The translations under genes were made by a program, and so were the position numbers. The notes beneath the pieces are model-generated. The model made no database searches and was not told where the DNA came from. It worked only from the letters and a program-made list of their open reading frames with translations. From NCBI RefSeq assembly GCF_004120195.1, contig NZ_SCHN01000009.1:30800-94799 (forward strand): a stretch of 64,000 nt of DNA, in the 5' to 3' direction. Shown one piece after another: positions 43,922-51,520 of this stretch. Origin of the DNA: Enterovibrio baiacu. GTDB taxonomy: Bacteria; Pseudomonadota; Gammaproteobacteria; Enterobacterales; Vibrionaceae. Position 1 is the first letter of the stretch. The number at the start of each line of letters is the position of its first letter.

Positions 43922-45367
43922 ATGAGTCCAGAACAGTACCTTACCCAATGGCAACAAAGTCAAACTGACGCCGAATCCATGTATCCGTTAATCGGAAAAC
44001 TGTACCGAGAAAAAGGCGTCGACATTCACATTTATGGCCGCGCAATGGTCACCGCAAGCACCATTGATGTCGTCAAAGCACATCGTGTTGCGCGCTGGTA
44101 CACCGGTCAAGAAGTCACCACAGAACACACCTTACCGCTGCTTCAAGCCCTCTCTACCATGGATTTACCGCCATGCCGTATCGATCTCGGTCGCCTTGCC
44201 AGCCTTTACTGGGGCGAGCACGACGATGATGCAGCGCTAGAAGGTTTTCTTGCAAGTGCCGTCGCAGACTTGCCAAAGGGCAATGCATTAGACGCACCAA
44301 GAGATGTTGTGCTTTATGGTTTTGGCCGTATAGGACGCCTTGTAATGCGTCTTATGATCGAAAAAAGTGGCCCGGGTTACCCGCTTCGCTTACGTGCCAT
44401 TGTTGTACGTGGCGGACGTGACGGCGATTTGGAAAAACGTGCGAGCTTGCTGCGTCGCGATTCCGTACATGGCCCTTTCAATGGTTCCATCCTTGTTGAT
44501 GAAGCGCGAAATGCCCTGATTGTGAACGGCAACTACATCCAAGTGATTTACGCCAATCACCCTTCAGAGGTTGATTACACGGCGTACGGCATCGAAAACG
44601 CCGTGGTGGTCGATAACACGGGCATGTGGCGTGACACTGAGGGACTCGGCCAGCACCTCACGGCGAAAGGCGCAGGTAAAGTGTTGCTGACTGCTCCGGG
44701 TAAAGGTGACATTAAGAATATCGTCTACGGCGTTAACCAAGACGACATTGACGATGCTGACACCATCATTTCTGCAGCGAGTTGTACCACGAATGCCATC
44801 ACGCCTGTGCTTAAAGCGATGCATGATCGCTACGGCGTAGAGTCAGGGCATATCGAAACGGTGCACTCGTTCACCAATGACCAAAACCTGATTGATAACT
44901 TCCATCACGGCGATCGCCGTGGTCGCGCTGCCTCATTGAACATGGTATTAACGTCCACCGGTGCTGCAACCGCGGTTGCGAAAGCGTTGCCTGCACTGAA
45001 AGGCAAGCTCACGGGCAACTCCATTCGTGTACCAACCCCAAATGTGTCGATGGCGATTGCCAACCTTAACCTTGGCGCCGATGTAGAACGTGAGTCTCTT
45101 AATGCCTTTTTACGTGATACGGCGCTCGTGTCACCGCTGGCGGGTCAAGTTGATTACACGCAATCGACAGAAATCGTGTCATCGGACATTGTTGGTTCTC
45201 GCTATGCGGGTGTGGTGGACAGCGAAGCCACCATCGCGGATGGCAACCGTTGTGTACTGTATATCTGGTACGACAATGAGTTTGGTTACAGCTGTCAGGT
45301 GATTCATTGCATTGAGCACATGGCTGGCCTGCGCTATCCAATGGTGCCGACACCGCAAGAATCGTAA
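43922..45367 (+). CDS. gap: Glyceraldehyde-3-phosphate dehydrogenase, long form
   Basis: The 481-residue protein has about 120 extra residues before the NAD-binding motif (VVLYGFGRIGRLVMRLM) and then a full GAPDH. The catalytic Cys lies in SAASCTTNAITPVLKAMHDRYG, and the C-terminal signature is WYDNEFGYSCQVIHCIEHM. This long form is found in Vibrio, Shewanella and Pseudomonas beside a normal-length glycolytic GAPDH. Its separate role may be gluconeogenic, but that is not shown here. It is a single-gene unit with a strong terminator. Confidence 0.9.
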   Translation: MSPEQYLTQWQQSQTDAESMYPLIGKLYREKGVDIHIYGRAMVTASTIDVVKAHRVARWYTGQEVTTEHTLPLLQALSTMDLPPCRIDLGRLASLYWGEHDDDAALEGFLASAVADLPKGNALDAPRDVVLYGFGRIGRLVMRLMIEKSGPGYPLRLRAIVVRGGRDGDLEKRASLLRRDSVHGPFNGSILVDEARNALIVNGNYIQVIYANHPSEVDYTAYGIENAVVVDNTGMWRDTEGLGQHLTAKGAGKVLLTAPGKGDIKNIVYGVNQDDIDDADTIISAASCTTNAITPVLKAMHDRYGVESGHIETVHSFTNDQNLIDNFHHGDRRGRAASLNMVLTSTGAATAVAKALPALKGKLTGNSIRVPTPNVSMAIANLNLGADVERESLNAFLRDTALVSPLAGQVDYTQSTEIVSSDIVGSRYAGVVDSEATIADGNRCVLYIWYDNEFGYSCQVIHCIEHMAGLRYPMVPTPQES

Positions 45368-45394
45368 CGATTTTTGTCGTGGATCAGGCAAATT

Positions 45395-45421
45395 AAAAAA
45401 CGGCTCTCAGGAGCCGTTTTC
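45395..45421 (+). terminator. Intrinsic terminator after gap
   Basis: CGGCTC / GAGCCG stem with a 4-nt loop flanked by A6 and T4. Confidence 0.85.
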
Positions 45422-45543
45422 TGATCGGCGAAACCTGTATCAAACAAGAGTAAAACTGAACGAATCATGGGCATAAGCCATTAGGGAGCTGCTTCTCACC
45501 GGGTGATGCGCTATACCTGATAGGAGGCAGGCAAGGAGTGGGA

Positions 45544-46818
45544 ATGCCAGAGCTGTTAAACCGCATTGATCGACTTTATCGCGCAGAGTCCGCCAAGGTG
45601 CTGGCGGCGTTAACGCGTATCTTTGGTGTCGAGAATATCGAGTTGGCAGAAGACACCATGCAAGAAGCTTTTGGTAAAGCATTGAAGCATTGGAAAGTGC
45701 ATGGCGAGCCGGAAAATCCCGGAGGCTGGTTGATGCAAACTGCGAAGAACCATGCCATTGACGTGATCCGCGCGAACAAGAACAAACACCGCTTTGCCGA
45801 CGACCTATCCCAATTCCTCGAAAGTGAGTGGACACTTACTCGCACCATGGAACGAGAATTCAGTGAAGAGGCGATCAAAGATGACACGCTTCGAATGATT
45901 TTCTGGTGTTGTCACCCTCACCTCAAGCCAGAAAATCAACTGCCTTTGATCTTGAAACTCTTGTGTGGTTTTAGCCTGTCGGCCATTTCCCGTGCGCTGT
46001 TGGTGCCTGAAGAAACCATTAAAAAGCGCCTGCATCGCACTCGAAATCAGCTTAAACAATCCCCCTTTAAACAGCCTTCGCCCGCGCACATTGAGCAAGC
46101 GCTGGATACGGTTCATGTGTCTTTGTATCTCTTGTTCAACGAAGGCGTGTATTGCTCTGATGGTAAGAAAGCCATTGATATCGACTTCTGCCGAGAAGCA
46201 ATGGCATTGGTGGGTATGCTGGTGGAAGCGCCGCACATTGCCAATCGAGAGACCTTGGCCTTGTATGCGCTGATGCATTTTCACATGGCGCGCCTCGTCG
46301 CAAGAACGGATGCGAATGGCAATCCTGTTCCTTTGGATTTGCAAGAACGTGGGTTGTGGGAACGAGACACTGTGCGCATGGGCCAGCAATTCATCACGCT
46401 TGCTACGCTGAATATGCCAGAGACATTGCAAGATGCTGGGCGCTTTTGCTGTGAAGCATTGATTGCTCAAGAGCACTGTATCGCAGAGACGTTTGAATTG
46501 ACCAACTGGAAGAAGGTTGAGGCTTACTATGCGCGGCTTATTGATGTGTCTGCATCGCCAGTCGCCAAACTTAATCAAGCCATCGCGATCGCCTATCAAG
46601 GGCAAGAAAAGCGGGCGCTTCAACGTGTTGCGGCCATTCAAGCAAAGCATGGCATGGAACATTCCCATTTGCCGTTCGCTATTTTGGCTCACATTCACGC
46701 TAAATCAGGTAACAGAGCAAAGGCATATCAATTAGCTGAAGAAGCACAAAAAAGAGGAGGCACTCAACAAGAGCAGCAACTTATGCTTGCTCAAATTGAA
46801 CGCCTCCTCGCCAGTTAA
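45544..46818 (+). CDS. ECF42-type RNA polymerase sigma factor
   Basis: About 424 residues. The N-terminal 170 hold sigma-70 region 2 (IFGVENIELAEDTMQEAFGKALKHW) and region 4 (LSAISRALLVPEETIKKRLHRTRNQL). The large helical C-terminal extension (DUF6596 type, beginning VSLYLLFNEGVYCSDGK) replaces an anti-sigma factor for control. ECF42 factors are usually next to YCII/DGPF-domain proteins, and one lies here, convergent, 40 bp away. The ATG is chosen for AAGGAG six bases upstream. Confidence 0.88.
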   Translation: MPELLNRIDRLYRAESAKVLAALTRIFGVENIELAEDTMQEAFGKALKHWKVHGEPENPGGWLMQTAKNHAIDVIRANKNKHRFADDLSQFLESEWTLTRTMEREFSEEAIKDDTLRMIFWCCHPHLKPENQLPLILKLLCGFSLSAISRALLVPEETIKKRLHRTRNQLKQSPFKQPSPAHIEQALDTVHVSLYLLFNEGVYCSDGKKAIDIDFCREAMALVGMLVEAPHIANRETLALYALMHFHMARLVARTDANGNPVPLDLQERGLWERDTVRMGQQFITLATLNMPETLQDAGRFCCEALIAQEHCIAETFELTNWKKVEAYYARLIDVSASPVAKLNQAIAIAYQGQEKRALQRVAAIQAKHGMEHSHLPFAILAHIHAKSGNRAKAYQLAEEAQKRGGTQQEQQLMLAQIERLLAS

Positions 46819-46835
46819 CAGAGGGATGTTAACTG
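46812..46835. terminator. Inverted repeat between convergent genes
   Basis: CAGTTAAC / GTTAACTG 8-bp perfect stem with an 8-nt loop at the very end of the sigma-factor gene. It has no T-run, so termination is only possible, not clear. Confidence 0.4.
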
Positions 46836-46857
46836 ACGGATGTTAACGGATTAGCTT

Positions 46858-47208
46858 TTAGCCCATTTGCGCCACTTCACGGATTTCTAAAGATACGCCG
46901 GGCGATCGGAAAATCGGACAGGTTTTTCCAAGCTCGGCTGCCGCTTCTAAGCTTGCTGCACGAACAATGGAATAGCCACTGACGAGTTCTTTGAATTCGG
47001 CGGCAGCAATATCCGTCACGACCATATCAGGCGTGACACGTTTGCCATCAAAATGCAGCGGTGAACCCCCAGTCACAAGCTCCCCTGCTTCCTGCAGTTT
47101 GGTCATCCAGTCTTCCCAGCACTTCATCACCGCAGCCATTTCTTCAGAAGAAGTATTCTTCATCCAATCTGGGTCACCACCTTGGTAGATAAACATAAAC
47201 TCTTTCAT
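46858..47208 (-). CDS. YCII-related (DGPF-type) protein
   Basis: The 116-residue protein begins MKEFMFIYQGGDPDWM and has MVVTDIAAAEFKELVSGYSIVRAASLEAAAELGKTCP, the usual YCII/DGPF pattern. These proteins are standard partners of ECF42 sigma factors, probably as targets or modulators. Its exact chemistry is unknown. Confidence 0.85.
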   Translation of the reverse strand: MKEFMFIYQGGDPDWMKNTSSEEMAAVMKCWEDWMTKLQEAGELVTGGSPLHFDGKRVTPDMVVTDIAAAEFKELVSGYSIVRAASLEAAAELGKTCPIFRSPGVSLEIREVAQMG

Positions 47209-47415
47209 CTTTGTCTCTCCATATCATGAATCGTTGTTGTGAGATTTGGTCTCGTATAGACAACGTTTGAGGGTGACCAAACGGGGACATTTATTTTTAA
47301 AAGATAGGCGATTAAAAAAAGAGAAGGCGTGCCAATCCTAATAAATCAACACCTTATGCTTGTGCGGTGAAGGGGCAATTAAAAGAAGAAAAGAAGAAAA
47401 GTTGAAGCACGAAAG

Positions 47416-48579
47416 CTAAAGAATGATGTGTGGGATATATCGCGCAACGTCTTGGGTGATCAAACTGGCATCTTCGCGAATGGAAATGCCGGCAGCGCGA
47501 TCGTTGACGAGCCAACTGCCGATTAAGGTGTAGCTGTCCCCAAACTTAGGGAGCGGCTGGTATTGTTGAACAATCGCCTGTGTTGATGCGTAAGGGCCGT
47601 CAGTTTTGACGAACGACTTGCCGTCTCGGATGATTTCGATGTTTGCGCCTTCGCGTGAGAACAAAGGCTTGATCACGAAGTCGGTTAATGACGAGGCCTT
47701 TGGGTCGTCAGCAAAATAGGCAGGCAGCAAATTCGGGTGGTTTGGTTGCATTTGCCAAAGCATGGGCAGCAGGGCTTTGTTGGAAAGCACTGACTTCCAC
47801 ATAGGCTCTAACCAATTGACGGTAGACGTTTTCAGGTGCGTGGCGTATTCCTCGTCAAACATAAACTCCCAAGGGTAGAGCTTAAACATCCAACGGATGG
47901 GGCGATCGCCGAGGTCGATAAATTCACCATGGGTATTAATGCCAATGTCTTCCACAAATACAAAGGCCGTGTGCAACCCTGCCTCAATGGCGCAATCTTC
48001 AAGGTATTGCACCGTGGCTCTGTCTTCTTCCGTGTCTTTGCAGCAACTGAAATGCAGCGTTTGCCCCGGTTGTCGACGCGCAAGATCGGCAAAGCGTTCG
48101 ATGATGAAGTCTTGCAAGATATTGAACTGATCGGCGTTTCGATGAATGCGGCCACTGTCTACCACATCTTCTAACCACACCCATTGCCAAAAACCAGTCT
48201 CGAAGAGAGAAGTGGGCGTATCTGCGTTGTTCTCATAGAGTTTGGCTGGGTTGACGCCGTCATACGCAAAATCAAGGCGAGCATACAGCGAAGGATCGCG
48301 TCGACGCCAAGAGTTTGCGACCAAATCCCACATGTTTTCAGGGATGCCAAAACGCTGTAATAACGCATCGTCTCGCACCACTTTTTCCACCACGTCTAAA
48401 CACATTTGGTGGATTTCTTCCGTCGGTTTCTCTAAATCTTCCTCAATTTGCTTGAGGTTAAATTGGTAATACGCCGTTTCGTCCCAATAAGGGGCGTCAT
48501 ACATGGAGTGAAAACCAAACCCATACTTCTTGGCGAGTTCACGCCAATGCGGACGTTCAGAGATATCCCGACGGAACAT
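47416..48579 (-). CDS. Glutathionylspermidine synthase-like ATP-grasp protein (YjfC-like)
   Basis: The 387-residue protein has the family's N-terminal pre-ATP-grasp pattern (FGFHSMYDAPYWDETAYYQF), substrate region ARLDFAYDGVNPAKLYENNADTPTSLFETGFWQW and the C-terminal KPLFSREGANIEI. Members such as YgiC/YjfC form amide bonds with ATP, but their substrates are largely unknown and only Gsp proper makes glutathionylspermidine. It follows DUF1190 and DUF350 genes on the same strand, as in the E. coli yjfLMC set. Confidence 0.85.
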   Translation of the reverse strand: MFRRDISERPHWRELAKKYGFGFHSMYDAPYWDETAYYQFNLKQIEEDLEKPTEEIHQMCLDVVEKVVRDDALLQRFGIPENMWDLVANSWRRRDPSLYARLDFAYDGVNPAKLYENNADTPTSLFETGFWQWVWLEDVVDSGRIHRNADQFNILQDFIIERFADLARRQPGQTLHFSCCKDTEEDRATVQYLEDCAIEAGLHTAFVFVEDIGINTHGEFIDLGDRPIRWMFKLYPWEFMFDEEYATHLKTSTVNWLEPMWKSVLSNKALLPMLWQMQPNHPNLLPAYFADDPKASSLTDFVIKPLFSREGANIEIIRDGKSFVKTDGPYASTQAIVQQYQPLPKFGDSYTLIGSWLVNDRAAGISIREDASLITQDVARYIPHIIL

Positions 48580-48582
48580 GTG

Positions 48583-49185
48583 TTATCCGCCTCGGCTCGA
48601 TGAGCGTGATGACGATGACACGGATTTACCGAAGCCGCCACGTGACATCACTTGACCGACGGTACCGCCTTTACGGTTAATCGTGCTTGAACTGACGTTC
48701 ACCGCCTTGTTCGCCACATTGCCATAGGATTTTCCATCGCCAGAAAAGAACTTGCCGCGGTAACGATAAAGCGGTTGTGAGTAGTAGCGTTTTTTCTTGC
48801 GCTTGAAGTAATCGTCATCCAACCCGCGAGCGAAAAAATACCCCGCTAACGCAGGAATGAAAAACGATGAGTAGCGCTGACAACCGTCCAAGAAGTCCAT
48901 TTCACATTCTTGTTGATTGTAATAACGCGGCGCAGATTCAGCGGCATCGCGTAAGGCTTCTTGATACGCGATTTCACACTCTTCCATTTGTTCAGGAAAT
49001 GAATTCCCACATTGGCGTGGGTTTTCGAACACAAAGCCTTCGGTTTCAGGTTCGAAAAAACACCCAGAAATGCCACCCACGAAGGCAAAAGGGATCACTT
49101 TCGCGGCCTTGTTCATGGCTGAACGTTTAACGTTGCTGCTTCGTTTTGGGCGGTTAGCATGTTGCTCGGTATTTTGCTGCGTCAT
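48583..49185 (-). CDS. DUF1190 (YjfM-like) protein
   Basis: The 200-residue protein has an N-terminal basic stretch and hydrophobic segment ending in a Cys (VIPFAFVGGISGCFFEP), which could be a lipoprotein site. Cys-containing repeats follow (QCGNSFPEQMEECEIAYQEAL, QQECEMDFLDGC), then a Gly/Ser/Arg-rich tail ending SSSSRSSSRGG. The family is uncharacterised and travels with YjfC-like and DUF350 genes. It is separated by 3 bp from the ATP-grasp gene. Confidence 0.82.
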   Translation of the reverse strand: MTQQNTEQHANRPKRSSNVKRSAMNKAAKVIPFAFVGGISGCFFEPETEGFVFENPRQCGNSFPEQMEECEIAYQEALRDAAESAPRYYNQQECEMDFLDGCQRYSSFFIPALAGYFFARGLDDDYFKRKKKRYYSQPLYRYRGKFFSGDGKSYGNVANKAVNVSSSTINRKGGTVGQVMSRGGFGKSVSSSSRSSSRGG

Positions 49186-49200
49186 GGTGTCTCTCCCGAA

Positions 49201-49617
49201 TTAATAGGTCAGACACGCGGCATTCAAAATGCCAATGGACACAGAGACAACTGCTAACACGATACCGGCAGGCAATTCGTCGTTTTCGATGCGCTTGGTC
49301 AGCTCTTTAAGCAGCAAAAAGCGCACGATCGCGAAAGCAATGAACTGCGCGACCATGGCAATCACACCCCACACCATGAAATCGATGATGTTGACGGAGT
49401 TCTGCGCCGCCCCTGCAATGGCGAGACAGTAACCTAAAAATGCGCCGCCCAGCGCAACAGCTGCAGTCACGCTTTTGTCATCTTTGATCAACGACCATTC
49501 ATCGTACGGCGTGATGCGCACATAGATAAATTTGAAAATGAGAACGAAGGCAATTGAGGTCGCGAAGTAGATCAGAAAGTTAGGAAGGCCGGAAAGTAGC
49601 CCTGCTAGCATGTCCAT
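49201..49617 (-). CDS. DUF350 (YjfL-like) inner-membrane protein
   Basis: The 138-residue protein has four transmembrane helices in a two-fold repeat (FLIYFATSIAFVLIFKFIYVRITPYDEW; FIAFAIVRFLLLKELTKRIENDELPAGIVLA), the DUF350 pattern. It heads the trio DUF350-DUF1190-ATP-grasp. Function unknown, probably in the cell envelope. Confidence 0.88.
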   Translation of the reverse strand: MDMLAGLLSGLPNFLIYFATSIAFVLIFKFIYVRITPYDEWSLIKDDKSVTAAVALGGAFLGYCLAIAGAAQNSVNIIDFMVWGVIAMVAQFIAFAIVRFLLLKELTKRIENDELPAGIVLAVVSVSIGILNAACLTY

Positions 49618-49815
49618 AGTGAGTCCCTGTTAGTAATTCGATGAAGCGCCATCCTTGCGGTTCCATCACCCAGCTTTTGCTGAGGATAGCGCGTGACTAC
49701 TCTATCGAAATTCGTGAGCGGCATGTGTTCTAAAGATTAAACAATGCGTTGATTAAGATATAAAAAGCGTAGGCGATGGACGCCGCTATTTAAAGCGGGT
49801 CCATGCCAAGGCTTG

Positions 49816-49977
49816 TTATTTTGAGGTGTGTATTTCTTGCGCGTGACGCTGCAATGCTTCCAGCACTTTGATCAGGTCGCGATAGTGGGTGCCACTCAGG
49901 CTATCGAGAATGCCAGCTTCCCACTCGAGCGCACGAGGGACAACCCGCTAGTAGCGTGCCAGCACATCTTCCTTATC
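49816..49977 (-). pseudogene. C-terminal remnant of a MarR-like regulator
   Basis: The frame reads VLARY, a TAG stop, then RVVPRALEWEAGILDSLSG, HYRDLIKVLEALQRHAQEI and a final stop. The pattern of a charged helix followed by YRDLIKVLEAL resembles the C-terminal dimerisation helices of MarR-family proteins. An in-frame stop and the lack of any DNA-binding domain upstream mark it as decayed. The call rests on a short stretch. Confidence 0.4.
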
Positions 49978-50007
49978 GTTTTATTAGAAACATCATGTTT
50001 TAGGGTG

Positions 50008-51081
50008 TTAGAACCCTTTCTTCATATGGCGATGGCTGGATTGCACCGTGTTCACCATTTTGGTGAAGGCTTTATCCTTTGCGCGCTTTTGCGCCATGGT
50101 TGCTGAGTTTCTCGCGTCTTCACTTTGCAGCTTGATGTAGTTGTTGAGCCGACGTTCGTCGATGCTGCCTGATGCCAAGGCGTCACGAATGGCACAGCCC
50201 GGCTCGTTACCGTGTTGGCAATCGCTGAATCGACATTGTGATTCCAGCGCCTTGATGTCGGAAAACAAGGTATTGAGGCCGTCTTCGCTGTCGAAGATTT
50301 TTAGCTCTCGCATTCCCGGTGTATCTAACAACACTGCGCCAGAAGGCAAACAGTGCAGGCTTCTTGCTGTTGTGGTGTGGCGACCTTTGCTATCACTTTC
50401 GCGAATGCCGCCAGTTGCTTGCACAACATCACCTAACAAGGTGTTCACCAAGGTAGATTTTCCTACGCCAGATGAACCCATCACGACCAGCGTTTTCCCC
50501 GGTTTTAGCCAAGGGCTAAGGGCGTTTGTGGTCTGTTCGTCGAGGGCGTTGACCGCTTCAACGGCCAAAAATGGCGCTAATGCTTCGACAGAACGAAGGG
50601 TGTCATTCAGATCAAACGGGTTGCCGTCCGCATCAAGGCTGCTTTCGGCTAGGTCACGCTTGGTTAAGACCACCACGGGTTCAACGGATGCGTCGGCACA
50701 CAAGGTTAAGTAGCGTTCAATGCGGTTTAGATTGAAATCATGATCCAAGGCGCACACCACAAATGCGGTGTCGATGTTGGCGGCAATCAACTGTTCAATC
50801 ACTTTGGTGCCTGCGCCTTTACGCGCAAACAAAGATTGGCGTTCAAGCTGGCGAATGAATTGGCCGTCATCATCCAATAAAAGCCAATCGCCGACCGTCA
50901 TACTGGGAAACGAGGGGCGGATCTCAAGCAATTCGCTGCCCGATTCACTGATCAATACATAGTGACTACGGTGATGTTCTGCAATTCTGGCGATACGACG
51001 ATTTTCGTAATCTTCTAGTGTCAGTTGTTGTTGAAATACAGGTTGCCAGCCAAGTTGGCTCAATGTTTTAAAAGGTGTCAT
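50008..51081 (-). CDS. rsgA: Ribosome small-subunit-dependent GTPase A (RsgA paralogue)
   Basis: The 357-residue circularly permuted GTPase matures the 30S subunit. It has an OB-fold N-terminus, G4 VVLTKRDL, G1 GSSGVGKSTLVN, G3 LDTPGMRELKIF and a C-terminal zinc site CRFSDCQHGNEPGC. Its sequence differs from the usual Vibrio RsgA next to orn/psd, so it is probably the second copy carried by many gammaproteobacteria. A short leader frame with a perfect ribosome site lies 160 bp upstream. Confidence 0.85.
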   Translation of the reverse strand: MTPFKTLSQLGWQPVFQQQLTLEDYENRRIARIAEHHRSHYVLISESGSELLEIRPSFPSMTVGDWLLLDDDGQFIRQLERQSLFARKGAGTKVIEQLIAANIDTAFVVCALDHDFNLNRIERYLTLCADASVEPVVVLTKRDLAESSLDADGNPFDLNDTLRSVEALAPFLAVEAVNALDEQTTNALSPWLKPGKTLVVMGSSGVGKSTLVNTLLGDVVQATGGIRESDSKGRHTTTARSLHCLPSGAVLLDTPGMRELKIFDSEDGLNTLFSDIKALESQCRFSDCQHGNEPGCAIRDALASGSIDERRLNNYIKLQSEDARNSATMAQKRAKDKAFTKMVNTVQSSHRHMKKGF

Positions 51082-51158
51082 TGCTTTTCCCTACGCACAG
51101 AGAATGGCTCTGTGTGTTTGAGTAACAGAGTGTTGTAGGGTCGAATCAATTTGGAAAG

Positions 51159-51178
51159 ACCCCGGTCGAAATTCACCG
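51159..51178 (-). terminator. Hairpin between leader peptide and rsgA
   Basis: CCCGGT / ACCGGG 6-bp stem with an 8-nt loop, followed on the minus strand by GTCTTTCC. It is a weak terminator and a candidate attenuator. Confidence 0.35.
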
Positions 51179-51240
51179 GGCAAAGGAAGGGTGTCGCTGT
51201 CGCGTAAACGTGGTTTTACCGAGCGTTTTAAAAGCGCTAT

Positions 51241-51282
51241 TTAGCGTACGGTTCCTGCCGGGTGGGTCATTACTACAATCAT
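51241..51282 (-). CDS. Possible 13-residue leader peptide upstream of rsgA
   Basis: MIVVMTHPAGTVR is preceded by AGGAGG six bases before the ATG, the best ribosome site in this stretch, and followed by TAA. Downstream, before rsgA, lies a CCCGGT / ACCGGG hairpin (about 51159-51178) followed by GTCTTT. The layout is that of a leader peptide with an attenuator, but there is no run of a single regulatory amino acid. Confidence 0.4.
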   Translation of the reverse strand: MIVVMTHPAGTVR

Positions 51283-51520
51283 TTTGTTCCTCCTGGTTGT
51301 GTTGCGTCATGGATGTTGAATGTGTCGGCACTCGCCGTCAATTTCGCGAATTTATCACGAGTTTCTTTTCCCTGCAAAGTGTATTGATTTTCTGCGGTCC
51401 GCCCTTGGTATTCTTGCCGTATCACAACGCGGCAAAAGGGACGAAACACGGGCAGAAACTTAGGCAGAGAGTCGCGCCTTTCGTTATGATGAAAAACATA
51501 ATGTCAGCACGGAGTGACAC

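Noticed and set aside
45805..46698. 297-codon minus-strand frame
   Set aside because: Lies entirely antisense to the ECF sigma-factor gene, whose domains are clear.
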